A stretch of DNA of 64,000 nt, taken from NCBI GenBank assembly GCA_001003725.1, contig LCPR01000005.1, positions 62,001 through 126,000 on the forward strand, read 5' to 3'. Both the position numbers and the translations under genes were made by a program. The notes beneath the pieces were generated by a model that was given only the letters and a program-made list of their open reading frames with translations, ran no database searches and was not told where the DNA came from. Within the stretch, counting starts at the first letter, position 1, and each line of letters starts with the position of its first letter. This document shows positions 40,310 to 50,462 of the stretch, in pieces. The stretch is from Candidatus Saccharibacteria bacterium GW2011_GWC2_48_9 (GTDB lineage: Bacteria > Patescibacteriota > Saccharimonadia > Saccharimonadales > Saccharimonadaceae).

Positions 40310-41761
40310 ATGGTAAGCAAAGATATTTTAGATACATACGAAATGACGATTGGCATAGAGTGTCACGTACAACTTGCTACAAAAACTAAATTATTTAGTC
40401 GTGCAAACAACGATGCACGCTCCGCGGAGCCGAATACTAACCTAGTGCCCATAGATTATGGGCTACCCGGCATGCTACCTGTGCTCAACTGGGAAGCTGT
40501 CCGTTTGGCGGTACGTGCCGGTAAAGCGCTCGGTAGTGAGGTTGCACTCGAAAGTCATTTTGACCGCAAACACTATTTCTATCCAGACTTACCTAAGGGC
40601 TACCAAACTACACAGATGTATCGTCCTATTATCGGGTCTGGTAAGATTAGTGTTCCCGTAGAGGGCGGCGAAACTATTGATGTTCGTATACATCATGCGC
40701 ACATGGAAGAGGATGCCGGTAAACTGACGCACTACGACACCTACAGTTTAGTCGATCTTAACCGTGCGGGAACGCCACTTATAGAGATTGTGTCTGAGCC
40801 TGATATTCACTCTGCTGCAGCAGCTCGCGCGTACGCAACAGAACTGCATCTTTTAATGACATATGCCGAAGTCACGCGCGGCGACTTGTATCACGGTAAC
40901 ATGCGCTTTGACGTGAATATTTCTGTGGCAAAAAAAGGCGCACCTCTTGGTACTCGAGCCGAAATTAAAAATTTGAATTCGTTTCGTAGTGTTGAGCGTG
41001 CTGCAGAGTACGAATTTACTCGCCAGGTCGAGCTCTTGGAGCAAGGCGATTCGATTGTACAGGAAACAAGGGGCTGGGATGATGAAAAGCAGCTTACTAT
41101 CAGCCAGCGTAGCAAGGAAGATGCGCAAGATTATCGCTATATGCCCGATCCAGATATTCCTCCTATCGTTTTAACAAATGATGAGGTGGAGTCAATCCAA
41201 GCTGATATGCCAGCACTGCCTCAGGCGTATCGTGCCTCCTGGAAAGATCTCAAGATTGATTCATCGGTTGTGAATACACTACTCAGTGTGCGCCGTCATG
41301 CGGAGCTAGTACACGCGGTCCAGCTTCGGGCTGGCGACGAAGCCGCCGTACGCATTGCGAATTTGTTTGCGAGTGGACTCGGTAGCAATACAGCAGGAGA
41401 GCAAGTAGCAGCAATGCACGAAGAGGTGTCGGCTGAAGAGTTGATTGTTTTGGCTGAGATGGTCCAAAAGTCTGAAGTATCTTCAAATGGCGCAAAAGAG
41501 ATATTCAAGGCACTCTACCTAGGAGAGCATGACCCGCGTGCTATTGCTACGGCAAAAAGCTTGCTGCAGAACAGCGATACCGACGCTATCGCGGCGGTGG
41601 TCGACGAAGTACTGGCTGATCCCGCTTCTGCCAAGGTTGTTGCAGATATTCGAAGTGGCAACGACAAGGCTATCGGCTATTTAGTCGGGCAAGTGATGAA
41701 GAAGTCGGGTGGCCAGGCGAATCCCTCGCTTGCACAGCAATTGTTACGTGAGCGCCTATAG
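40310..41761 (+). CDS. gatB: Asp/Glu-tRNA amidotransferase subunit B
   Basis: TIGIECHVQLATKTKLFSRA, DYRYMPDPDIPP, C-terminal YqeY-like domain. Confidence 0.97.
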   Translation: MVSKDILDTYEMTIGIECHVQLATKTKLFSRANNDARSAEPNTNLVPIDYGLPGMLPVLNWEAVRLAVRAGKALGSEVALESHFDRKHYFYPDLPKGYQTTQMYRPIIGSGKISVPVEGGETIDVRIHHAHMEEDAGKLTHYDTYSLVDLNRAGTPLIEIVSEPDIHSAAAARAYATELHLLMTYAEVTRGDLYHGNMRFDVNISVAKKGAPLGTRAEIKNLNSFRSVERAAEYEFTRQVELLEQGDSIVQETRGWDDEKQLTISQRSKEDAQDYRYMPDPDIPPIVLTNDEVESIQADMPALPQAYRASWKDLKIDSSVVNTLLSVRRHAELVHAVQLRAGDEAAVRIANLFASGLGSNTAGEQVAAMHEEVSAEELIVLAEMVQKSEVSSNGAKEIFKALYLGEHDPRAIATAKSLLQNSDTDAIAAVVDEVLADPASAKVVADIRSGNDKAIGYLVGQVMKKSGGQANPSLAQQLLRERL

Positions 41762-42333
41762 TGGAGATTTTCGGCCGCAAGCCACTTATCGTGTACGTGA
41801 GTGGCGCGCCAGGCTCTGGCAAAACTACACTTGCTAGCAAAATAGCTACTGAGTTGTATCTTCCGCATATCTCCAGCGATTTAGTGCACGCAGGAGTGCG
41901 CTTAACAAAAGGTTCGCCAAACGACCGGCACGCATCGCTACATGATGTGTTTGTGCCCTTGCTGTTGCATATGGCGCGCGCCAACGTGAGCTTTGTAGTG
42001 GATCAAGTGTTACAACAGTCTTTTTCTGAGCGAGATATCATTGCTAAATTACGCGAGCATGCGCAGATCGTGAATGTTCATACTGTCTGCCATGAACCTA
42101 TCGCTAGACATGCTGCAAGGGAACTCTCTCGCACAGACCGAGGTGTGTATATGAGTCCTATCGAAGTTGATTCAAGGGCGAATTATCACAAAAATAACCT
42201 TGGTGAGACGAGCCGACCACTTGAACTTACGCTGCCACAAATTATAATACAAACAGACGATGGCTATAATCCATCGTTTCCCGATATCATAGCATTCATC
42301 GAACATCAGTATAGTAGAGAGGATATATCATGA
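41761..42333 (+). CDS. P-loop kinase-like ATP-binding protein
   Basis: Walker A GAPGSGKTTLASKIA; GTG start. Confidence 0.75.
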   Translation: MEIFGRKPLIVYVSGAPGSGKTTLASKIATELYLPHISSDLVHAGVRLTKGSPNDRHASLHDVFVPLLLHMARANVSFVVDQVLQQSFSERDIIAKLREHAQIVNVHTVCHEPIARHAARELSRTDRGVYMSPIEVDSRANYHKNNLGETSRPLELTLPQIIIQTDDGYNPSFPDIIAFIEHQYSREDIS

Positions 42334-43214
42334 AAAAACCAACCAAAGCAATTATTTGCGCGGCCGGACTAGGTACACGATTTTTGCCTCAGACGAAGGC
42401 GATGCCAAAAGAAATGCTACCAATTATCGATCGCCCGGTTATTCAATTAATCGTAGAAGAAGCCGTGTCGGCTGGCGTGACGGAAGTAATTATTGTCACT
42501 GGTAGTACGAAACGTGCTATCGAGGACCACTTCGATCGTAGTGATGAGCTAGAGGCCGAGCTTCGCGAAAAAGGAAAACATGACAAAGCCGATCAGATTA
42601 AGGCAGTTGCAGAGCTCGCAAATTTTGTATATGTTCGACAGAAGGGCACTCCTAAGGGCAATGCACGACCCGTATTGAACGCACAGCATTTGATAGATGA
42701 TGACGAGCCATTCTTCGTGTTCTTTGCAGATGATTTCTTCCGTAGTGAGGTTCCCCGCGCCAAGCAGCTACTCGATGTGTACGAGGCAACGGGAAAGTCG
42801 GTCATATCCCTTATTGAAGTTGATAAAAAAGATGCCGACAAATATGGCATGGCAGCTATCAAAGAAGAGGCAGCGGGCGGAGCTTACCAGCTAACGCAGC
42901 TTATCGAAAAGCCTGGTGAAGCGGCGGCGCCCAGTAACCTAGCGTCTGTTGGTGGCTACTTGCTGACCCCAGACATTCTGCCTATTATCGCGGACGAGAA
43001 GGTGGACAAAAATGGGGAGATTACTCTCGCTGACAGCATCAATGAACTGGCACAAAGAGACGAAGTCTATGGTCGCATTATAGACGGCGTGTGGCACGAC
43101 ACTGGCAATCAGCTCAAGTATATCAAGGCAGTAGTTGATCTTGCACTTGAGAGTGATGAGTACGGTGCTGAGCTTCGGACATATCTGCGCGGCCGTATCG
43201 ACACTGACGCGTGA
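42330..43214 (+). CDS. galU: UTP-glucose-1-phosphate uridylyltransferase
   Basis: AIICAAGLGTRFLPQTKAMPKEMLPIIDRPVIQ. Confidence 0.93.
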   Translation: MKKPTKAIICAAGLGTRFLPQTKAMPKEMLPIIDRPVIQLIVEEAVSAGVTEVIIVTGSTKRAIEDHFDRSDELEAELREKGKHDKADQIKAVAELANFVYVRQKGTPKGNARPVLNAQHLIDDDEPFFVFFADDFFRSEVPRAKQLLDVYEATGKSVISLIEVDKKDADKYGMAAIKEEAAGGAYQLTQLIEKPGEAAAPSNLASVGGYLLTPDILPIIADEKVDKNGEITLADSINELAQRDEVYGRIIDGVWHDTGNQLKYIKAVVDLALESDEYGAELRTYLRGRIDTDA

Positions 43215-43252
43215 TATACTAATAAGACATAAGTATAGCGGAAAGGACAAGT

Positions 43253-43495
43253 ATGGATGGAGCTTCGGGCGTACTGGTAATAATACTCGGTGTGACACTC
43301 GCAATCTTTTTGGTGCTGGCAGTGGTGCTCATGATACTACTGATTCGTGTGACGCAACAGATAAAAAGTATCACAGATACGGCTGAACGAACTGTGACGA
43401 AGATGGAGAGTGCAGCGGGTAATGTATCTAAATTTACCAACCCACTCACGGTAGTGAGTATACTGAGGAAAACGTTGTTTCGTAAAAAACGATAA
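43253..43495 (+). CDS. Small single-TM protein
   Basis: 80-aa ORF directly upstream of YtxH-like gene. Confidence 0.6.
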   Translation: MDGASGVLVIILGVTLAIFLVLAVVLMILLIRVTQQIKSITDTAERTVTKMESAAGNVSKFTNPLTVVSILRKTLFRKKR

Positions 43496-43505
43496 GGAGA
43501 ATTAT

Positions 43506-43790
43506 ATGTCAAAAGGAAGTAAAGTAGCATTAGGCGCAGTAATCGGTGCTGTTTCGGGTATCGTAGCAGGAATCTTGACCGCTCCAAAGAGTGGTAAAGA
43601 AACAAGAGAAGATATTAAGAGAAAAGCTGAAGAGCTGAAAGATCAGGCACTTGATACTGCTGATGATGTGCGTGCAAGTGCAGAAGCAAAAGCACGTGAA
43701 TTCGACGCAAAGGCAAAAGAGTTGCGCGATGCGGCCGAGAAAAAAGCTCGTTCATTGCACGATGAAGTCAAGAAAGAAGCTAACCGCTAA
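43506..43790 (+). CDS. YtxH-domain protein
   Basis: GAVIGAVSGIVAGILTAPKSGKETREDIKRKAEE. Confidence 0.82.
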   Translation: MSKGSKVALGAVIGAVSGIVAGILTAPKSGKETREDIKRKAEELKDQALDTADDVRASAEAKAREFDAKAKELRDAAEKKARSLHDEVKKEANR

Positions 43791-43818
43791 TATTGCTTGT
43801 CGATATGTACAATAACTA

Positions 43819-43846
43819 CAACAGTCCCGTTCGCTTGGGGCTGTTT
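43819..43846 (+). terminator. Intrinsic terminator-like hairpin
   Basis: AACAGTCCCgttcgcttGGGGCTGTTTT. Confidence 0.65.
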
Positions 43847-43869
43847 TGCTATGCTACAATAGAAGGTAC

Positions 43870-46800
43870 ATGGGAGCGGTAGAAGAGAGCACATTAACCT
43901 CTGTTAAGGGCGCATTGGCACCTTCTGATTACGTGCACTTGCACAATCACACTCACCACAGTCTTTTAGACGGCTTGACGAAGATTCCTGCGCTTGTAGA
44001 CCGAGTAAAAGATCTCGGCATGGAAGCGATTGCCATAACGGATCACGGAACCATGAGCGGAGCAATTGAGTTTTATAAAGCGGCAACTGCTGGTGAGATA
44101 AAGCCTATCATAGGTATGGAAGCATACGTCGCCGCGCGTAGCAGACACGACAGGGATCCGCAGAAAGATAAAGCCCGCTACCACTTGATCATACTTGCTA
44201 TGAACAATACTGGCTACCAAAACCTCATGAAGCTATCTACTCAGGCAAACCTTGAAGGTATGTACTATAAGCCACGTATCGATCACGAACTTCTTGAGCA
44301 GTACAACGAGGGGTTGATTATTTTAAGTGCCTGTGCGAGCGGTGAAGTGGGTGAACAGCTCCGCTTTGATAATTACGAAGAGGCAAAGCGCATTGCTTCG
44401 TGGTATAAGTCTGTGTTTGGCGATAGGTATTATCTTGAGATGCAAGACCATGGTCACCCAGAGTGTCCGAGCAAGTGGGATGTGCAAGTGGGTATTAATG
44501 CACACTTAGAGAAATTATCTCAAGAGCTCGACATACCCTGTGTTGTTACAAGTGATGGGCACTATTTGGATCATAGCGACCAAGAAGCACACGAAATACT
44601 TCTTTGTGTTGGTACGGGCTCGTATCTTTCGGACGAAAAGCGAATGAGTCTAAAAGATTTCGAGTTGCATGTAACGGACCCTGCGGAAATTATTGAGCGT
44701 TGGAGCCGGACAAATCCAGAAGCTGTCATAAACACGCGGCGCATCGCCGATAGGTGTAATGTGGAAATCGAGCTAGGAAAGATCTTGATTCCAAAATTTC
44801 CTACTCCCAATGGTCAGACCGAAAAAGAGTACCTCGACCAACTTGTGTATCGCGGCATGGCCATGCGATACGCCGAAAAGTCATCTGGAGAGGCCATTGC
44901 GTTAAAAAATGACGATATCAGAACATTGCTTAGTGACGCACAAAAAGAACGGCTCGATATGGAATTTGGTGTGCTCGACAAAATGGGCTACAACGGCTAC
45001 TTCCTGATCGTGCAGGACTTCATCAATTGGGGTAAAGATCAGGGTATCATTTTTGGCCCGGGTCGCGGTTCGGCCGCTGGTTCTATCATCGCCTACGCAC
45101 TTAATATTACCGATTTGGATCCGTTAAAGTACGACCTACTATTCGAGCGTTTTCTTAACCCAGACCGCGTCTCTATGCCCGATATCGATATCGATATCCA
45201 GGATACCCGCCGAGGAGAGGTGATCCAATACTGCGCCGACAAATACGGCCACGACCGAGTAACAAATATTGGTACATTTGGTACTATGGCTGCACGTGCT
45301 GCAGTGCGAGACGTAGCGCGCGTCTTACAGGTGCCATATGGTGACAGTGATCGTCTTGCTAAATTAATCCCGCCACCTGCACAAGGACGCCACATCCCTC
45401 TTGCGGTGAGTGTCAAAGAAGATGCTGACTTAAAGAAAGAGTACGAATCGAACCCGACTGCCAAGCGGGTGTTCGATTTCGCGATACGACTTGAAGGTAC
45501 TATGCGTTCACACGGAGTGCATGCGGCCGGTGTAGTAATCGCTCCCGAGGCGGTGGTCAACTATGTACCGCTTGAAATGGCACAAAAAGGCGTTGTGGCT
45601 ACCCAGTTTCCGATGGGGCCTGTCGAAGAACTCGGCTTGCTCAAGATGGACTTTTTGGGCCTGTCGAACTTAACGATCATCAACAATGCGCTGCGTATTA
45701 TTCGAAAAGTATATGAAACAGAAATCAATCTTTCGACTATTCCACTCGATGACAAGAAGACGTATGAGCTGTTTCAGCGCGGAGACACGACAGGAGTGTT
45801 CCAGCTGGAGTCTGCGGGCATGAAGCGGTATCTGCGGGAGTTAAAGCCTACTGTCTTCGACGATATTATTGCGATGGTGGCGTTGTATCGACCGGGGCCG
45901 ATGCAGTTTATTGATAGCTTTATTAAGCGAAAACACGGCCAAGAAGAGATTACCTATTTGCATAGTGGCATGGAAAATTCGCTTAAAAACACCTATGGTA
46001 TTTTGGTCTATCAAGAGCAGTTCATGCAGATATCGAAGGAATGGTGCGGGTTTACTGGTGGGCAGGCAGACACACTACGAAAAGCCGTGGGTAAGAAAAA
46101 GATCGATCTGATGCGCAAAGTAAAAGTTGAATTCGTCGACGGTGCTGTCAAACATGGTGGTGCAACTAAAGACGTTGCCGAGACATTCTGGGATCAGCTC
46201 GAAGAGTTTGCCAACTACTGTTTTAACAAATCACACGCCGCCTGCTACGGGTTGATATCGTATTGGACTGCATATCTCAAAGCTCACTATCCAGATGCGT
46301 TTATGGCGGCTCTTATGACAAGCGACCAAGATGACACCGAACGACTTGCGATTGAAATGAACGAATGTAAACATATGGGAATAGAAGTGTTAAACCCCAA
46401 TGTTAATGAATCGTTCGTGGAGTTCGCCGTGGTGCCAGGTAAAAAACAAATTCGTTTCGGTATGGCTGCTGTGAAAGGTGTTGGTGTCGGCGCGGTAGAA
46501 GAAATTCTGCGCGCTCGTGACATAGATAGGTTTGTGAGTATCGAGGACTTCGCGAAACGCGTGAGCACCAGTAAGTTTAACCGAAAAGCTTGGGAGTCGC
46601 TTATAAAAGCAGGCGGGTTCGATGAATTTAATGATCGCTCAGATCTACTCTACAATCTCGAGACCATACAGGCTTTCGCCAGTAAGGTACAGAAAGAGGC
46701 AGCGAGCGGCCAGACTGATCTATTTGGCTTGATGGGTGATTCTGCGGCAAGTATACAGCCGACAGTCACGCTCCAGCAAGCTCCGCAGCGACATACCGAC

Positions 46801-47589
46801 AAAGAGCGTCTTATGTGGGAGCGTGAGTTGCTCGGCTTATATATCTCAGCGCATCCGCTCGACCCATATGCCACGTATCTAGAGGAGCAAACTCAGCCGC
46901 TCACGCAGCTCGTGCCAGAGTACGACAGTCGCCGTATGACAGTTGGCGGTATCGTGAGTACAGTGCGGACTATCGTCACGAAGAGCGGCACAAAGATGGC
47001 GTTTGTTGGTCTCGAGGACAAGTTCGGTGAAGGTGAGGTGATTATTTTTCCTAACCTCTACGAGCTTGTTGGTGCAAAGCTAGTGCAAGATGCTGTGGTC
47101 AGAATATCTGGTAAAAATTCGGCACGAGACCGCGATGGCAATCTGGGCAATGAAAGTAAGATGATAGCTGATGAAATCGTAGTGCTGTCTGACAAAGACG
47201 CACAGGAGTATCAAACGACAGGTCGTAAGATGGATGGGCCAAAGATGAGTTCGCAGGTGAAAAAGGAGCGACGCACTGCATATAAGAACGGAGGGGTATT
47301 ACCGAAAAAACAACCAGCTGCCGAGGCTGAAAAGCCTATTACGCCAATTCCCGTTGCCGCGCTACCTACGCGAAAGCTCTACGTTAACATTAAGAATCCC
47401 GAAGACCACGAGGCTCTCATGAACCTTAAGTCGATTTGCAAAGAGTTCCCTGGTGTGACTGAGGTGGTATTAGTGCTTGGTGTAGAGAAGAAATCGGCCA
47501 TACGGCTACCGTTCAAGATAGATGAGCATGGAGCCGTGATGGGGCGACTAGTGAAATCACTCGGTGAAGATGCTGTGGTGCTAAAGTAG
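43870..47589 (+). CDS. dnaE: DNA polymerase III alpha subunit
   Basis: PHP domain YVHLHNHTHHSLLDG, GPGRGSAAGSIIAYAL, PDIDIDIQDTRR. Confidence 0.97.
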   Translation: MGAVEESTLTSVKGALAPSDYVHLHNHTHHSLLDGLTKIPALVDRVKDLGMEAIAITDHGTMSGAIEFYKAATAGEIKPIIGMEAYVAARSRHDRDPQKDKARYHLIILAMNNTGYQNLMKLSTQANLEGMYYKPRIDHELLEQYNEGLIILSACASGEVGEQLRFDNYEEAKRIASWYKSVFGDRYYLEMQDHGHPECPSKWDVQVGINAHLEKLSQELDIPCVVTSDGHYLDHSDQEAHEILLCVGTGSYLSDEKRMSLKDFELHVTDPAEIIERWSRTNPEAVINTRRIADRCNVEIELGKILIPKFPTPNGQTEKEYLDQLVYRGMAMRYAEKSSGEAIALKNDDIRTLLSDAQKERLDMEFGVLDKMGYNGYFLIVQDFINWGKDQGIIFGPGRGSAAGSIIAYALNITDLDPLKYDLLFERFLNPDRVSMPDIDIDIQDTRRGEVIQYCADKYGHDRVTNIGTFGTMAARAAVRDVARVLQVPYGDSDRLAKLIPPPAQGRHIPLAVSVKEDADLKKEYESNPTAKRVFDFAIRLEGTMRSHGVHAAGVVIAPEAVVNYVPLEMAQKGVVATQFPMGPVEELGLLKMDFLGLSNLTIINNALRIIRKVYETEINLSTIPLDDKKTYELFQRGDTTGVFQLESAGMKRYLRELKPTVFDDIIAMVALYRPGPMQFIDSFIKRKHGQEEITYLHSGMENSLKNTYGILVYQEQFMQISKEWCGFTGGQADTLRKAVGKKKIDLMRKVKVEFVDGAVKHGGATKDVAETFWDQLEEFANYCFNKSHAACYGLISYWTAYLKAHYPDAFMAALMTSDQDDTERLAIEMNECKHMGIEVLNPNVNESFVEFAVVPGKKQIRFGMAAVKGVGVGAVEEILRARDIDRFVSIEDFAKRVSTSKFNRKAWESLIKAGGFDEFNDRSDLLYNLETIQAFASKVQKEAASGQTDLFGLMGDSAASIQPTVTLQQAPQRHTDKERLMWERELLGLYISAHPLDPYATYLEEQTQPLTQLVPEYDSRRMTVGGIVSTVRTIVTKSGTKMAFVGLEDKFGEGEVIIFPNLYELVGAKLVQDAVVRISGKNSARDRDGNLGNESKMIADEIVVLSDKDAQEYQTTGRKMDGPKMSSQVKKERRTAYKNGGVLPKKQPAAEAEKPITPIPVAALPTRKLYVNIKNPEDHEALMNLKSICKEFPGVTEVVLVLGVEKKSAIRLPFKIDEHGAVMGRLVKSLGEDAVVLK

Positions 47590-47598
47590 TTAGCTCTA

Positions 47599-48093
47599 CT
47601 AGTGGCATGCGAGGTAATACAGTGCGATTCCCGCTGCCACACTGACGTTGAACGATTCTTTTTGACCCTCCATGGGAATCTCGATGAGCGTATCACACTG
47701 ATCACGGTATTCTGGGTAGATGCCGTCGATTTCGTTTCCAAGAAATAATGCAACTTTTTCTGTTGGCCGATAGTCTGGTAGTAGTATTGATCGCTCATCT
47801 TGCTCTAAGCCGACGATCGCATATCCGTCTGCCTGAAGTTGTGCGATTGGTGGTAATGCATACTGCTCGAACGGAACGGTCATCTCAGCTCCGAGAGCCG
47901 TTTTGTGAATTTGGCGTGTTATCTTATCGGCAAAGTGCGGTAATCTCGTGTCATCTTCAAGTGTTGGATATGGAGTGTAACCGCTAAATATTAGCTTTTC
48001 AACGCCGAATCCATCGCAGGTACGTAAAAAAGCCCCTACGTTATGGGTAGAGCGGATGTTGTGGGCGATGAGGATAATTTTTCTTTTTGTCAT
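47599..48093 (-). CDS. SpoU/TrmH-family RNA methyltransferase
   Basis: NIRSTHNVGAFLRTCDGFGVEKLIFSG, FLGNEIDGI, IPMEGQKESFNVSVAAGIALY. Confidence 0.9.
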   Translation of the reverse strand: MTKRKIILIAHNIRSTHNVGAFLRTCDGFGVEKLIFSGYTPYPTLEDDTRLPHFADKITRQIHKTALGAEMTVPFEQYALPPIAQLQADGYAIVGLEQDERSILLPDYRPTEKVALFLGNEIDGIYPEYRDQCDTLIEIPMEGQKESFNVSVAAGIALYYLACH

Positions 48094-48215
48094 AGTGTAT
48101 ATATAGTATGTGCCGTGCCAGTCTTTCCATCATAAAATGTTACGGCTATAAAAGCTAGTAATTCACGCAAAAGGTCATTGTTTAGCGTAAGCGTTTATAT
48201 GCTATAGTAATAGCA

Positions 48216-49841
48216 ATGGACGAAAAAAAAATTCAAGAAACGCGTCGTGATCACGACGAAAAATCAACGCAAAAGCGTTCGACGATTCTTGGTCTGCAAT
48301 ATTTAGATACTCGTGAGATAGAACTTAATTTGCCACTTGCCATGGATGTGATTTCTATAAAAGAGATGCACATGAACAAGATGGTGCCACTTGTCAAAGG
48401 AGATGAAAGTACCCAAACTCGGTTTGGTGTGACGAGTATCACTCCACAATCTATTATCAAGAAAATCGAAGGGGAATACGTCGAAGACGGTAGAAGCGTG
48501 CAGTTTCTACTGATTAGTCAATCGGGCTACAAGGTACTGATGAATCGCTTTGACCCTCCGAAAGAGGTTATCTATGATGATATTGAGATCGCGAAGGCTG
48601 GTGACAGTGAAACTATTGCTTCGGTATCTCAAACACTTAACTCCGTGGGCACAGACCTTGTATTCGATTACTTGATAGATCAAGCAGACAAGCTAGGCGC
48701 TTCCGACATTCACATAGAAAATCAGCGCACATTTATTCGTATTCGTATGCGTATCGACGGTGCATTGCACTCTGTAGCGAATCTTGAAAAAGATCGTTAT
48801 CGTGTGCTCATGGCTGCACTGAGCTCTCGAGCAAATATCTCGACTGCCGCTACAACACCGCAATCTGGACACATGAACAAAGAGGTGACGCGTGATGGGG
48901 CTACGCATCTATTGAATTTGCGTATTGAGGCCGTGCCGACACTGTATGGTCAAGATGTGGTAATGCGACTCTTCAACTTTGACACAGCGCAGCTCAACCT
49001 TGATTTTCTGGGCATTGCCGAAAAAGAAATGAAAGAAATTAAAGAAATCGTTGGCCATCCGCGAGGCATGTTACTTATGGTGGGGCCTACTGGTAGCGGT
49101 AAGTCCACTACTTTGTATAGTATTCTGAATGCTCTCAATAGCGATGACCGTAAGATCATAACGCTGGAAGATCCTGTTGAAAATACCATTCCGGGTATTA
49201 CTCAAATTCCTATCGACACAACTGCTGGACATCATTTTGCCGATGGTCTACGCTCTGTATTGCGACTCGATCCAGATGTGGTGATGGTTGGTGAGATTCG
49301 TGACCAGGAAACGGCGAAGACGGCGATACAGGCATCAATTACGGGTCACCTTGTGCTCAGTTCATTTCACGCGAACTCTACCTCGGCGGCGTTTAGCCGT
49401 ATGATTGATATGATTGGACAGAACCCTATATTTAGCTCGGCAGTTCGCTTACTAATTGCACAGCGCCTCGTGCGCAGGCTTTGGGACGAGAGTAAGGAAG
49501 AATATGAGCCGGACGAAGCAACTCGCGCATGGGTGAAAAAAACTCTCGAAGGTATACCTGCCGATACGCCCAATGTGCCGGATCTTGACACGTTCAAACT
49601 CTGGAGGCCCGTGGCGACACCGGAAGTACCGTTTGGATTCAAAGGTCGTGTGCCGGTAATGGAGCAGATGGTCGTGAACCCGGAGATACAAAAATTCCTT
49701 CGCGGCGATGTGGTCGACGTGCATACAGAATCTATCGAAAAAGTAGCCCGTGAAAATGGCATGATTACTCTTATACAAGCTGGCGTGTTGGCTGCACTCC
49801 GTGGAGAGACAACACTCGAAGAAGTAAATCGATCGATATAG
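48216..49841 (+). CDS. Type IV pilus assembly/type II secretion ATPase (PilB/GspE)
   Basis: GPTGSGKSTTLYSIL, ITLEDPVENTIPGITQIPID, GEIRDQETAKTAIQASITGHLVLSSFHAN. Confidence 0.95.
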   Translation: MDEKKIQETRRDHDEKSTQKRSTILGLQYLDTREIELNLPLAMDVISIKEMHMNKMVPLVKGDESTQTRFGVTSITPQSIIKKIEGEYVEDGRSVQFLLISQSGYKVLMNRFDPPKEVIYDDIEIAKAGDSETIASVSQTLNSVGTDLVFDYLIDQADKLGASDIHIENQRTFIRIRMRIDGALHSVANLEKDRYRVLMAALSSRANISTAATTPQSGHMNKEVTRDGATHLLNLRIEAVPTLYGQDVVMRLFNFDTAQLNLDFLGIAEKEMKEIKEIVGHPRGMLLMVGPTGSGKSTTLYSILNALNSDDRKIITLEDPVENTIPGITQIPIDTTAGHHFADGLRSVLRLDPDVVMVGEIRDQETAKTAIQASITGHLVLSSFHANSTSAAFSRMIDMIGQNPIFSSAVRLLIAQRLVRRLWDESKEEYEPDEATRAWVKKTLEGIPADTPNVPDLDTFKLWRPVATPEVPFGFKGRVPVMEQMVVNPEIQKFLRGDVVDVHTESIEKVARENGMITLIQAGVLAALRGETTLEEVNRSI

Positions 49842-49924
49842 CTACATGACGACTTGGAAATATAGTGAAGCTATGCTATAGTTGGTAGTTGATTGTAGTT
49901 ATAAAATAGTAAAGCGAGAGACAT

Positions 49925-50350
49925 ATGAGTTTTGCACTAATCAAGAAAGTGAACGACGAACAGAAAAAACACGCTGTTGTCGATGTTCGTAGCGGTGACA
50001 CAGTACGTGTGCACCAAAAAATTAAAGAAGGTAGCAAAGAACGTATTCAGGTTTTTGAAGGCGTTGTTATCCGTACAGACAACAAAGATTCACACACGAG
50101 TCGTATTACTGTACGTAAAATTACTAGCGGTATCGGCGTTGAAAAAAGCTTCATGCTACACAGCCCATTGGTTGATAAGGTAGAAGTGACGCGTCGCAGC
50201 AAGGTTCGACGAAACTACTTGAGCTTCCTACGTGATAGAAGCGGTAAAAGTGCTCGTCTCAAGGCTGTCAAATTTGACCGCGAGGCTATCAATACGGTTG
50301 CTGAAGCTCCAAAAGCCGAAGAACCAGCTATCGAAGAAGCCAAAGCCTAA
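49925..50350 (+). CDS. rplS: Ribosomal protein L19
   Basis: VRSGDTVRVHQKIKEGSKERIQVFEGVVI...SKVRRNYLSFLRDRSGK. Confidence 0.96.
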   Translation: MSFALIKKVNDEQKKHAVVDVRSGDTVRVHQKIKEGSKERIQVFEGVVIRTDNKDSHTSRITVRKITSGIGVEKSFMLHSPLVDKVEVTRRSKVRRNYLSFLRDRSGKSARLKAVKFDREAINTVAEAPKAEEPAIEEAKA

Positions 50351-50380
50351 ATACCTCTAAGGTATCTGGTTTAGTACATA

Positions 50381-50406
50381 AAACATCCTCGCTCGGGGAT
50401 GTTTTT
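50381..50406 (+). terminator. Intrinsic terminator after rplS
   Basis: AAACATCCtcgctcgGGGATGTTTTT. Confidence 0.75.
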
Positions 50407-50462
50407 CTTGAAATTAGAGAGAACGTAGGCTGTATACGCGCACTGTACTACAATAGAAGTAT

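Noticed and set aside
45178-45205. gatatcgatatcgatatc tandem repeat
   Set aside because: It encodes the conserved PDIDIDI motif of DnaE; explained by protein constraint.
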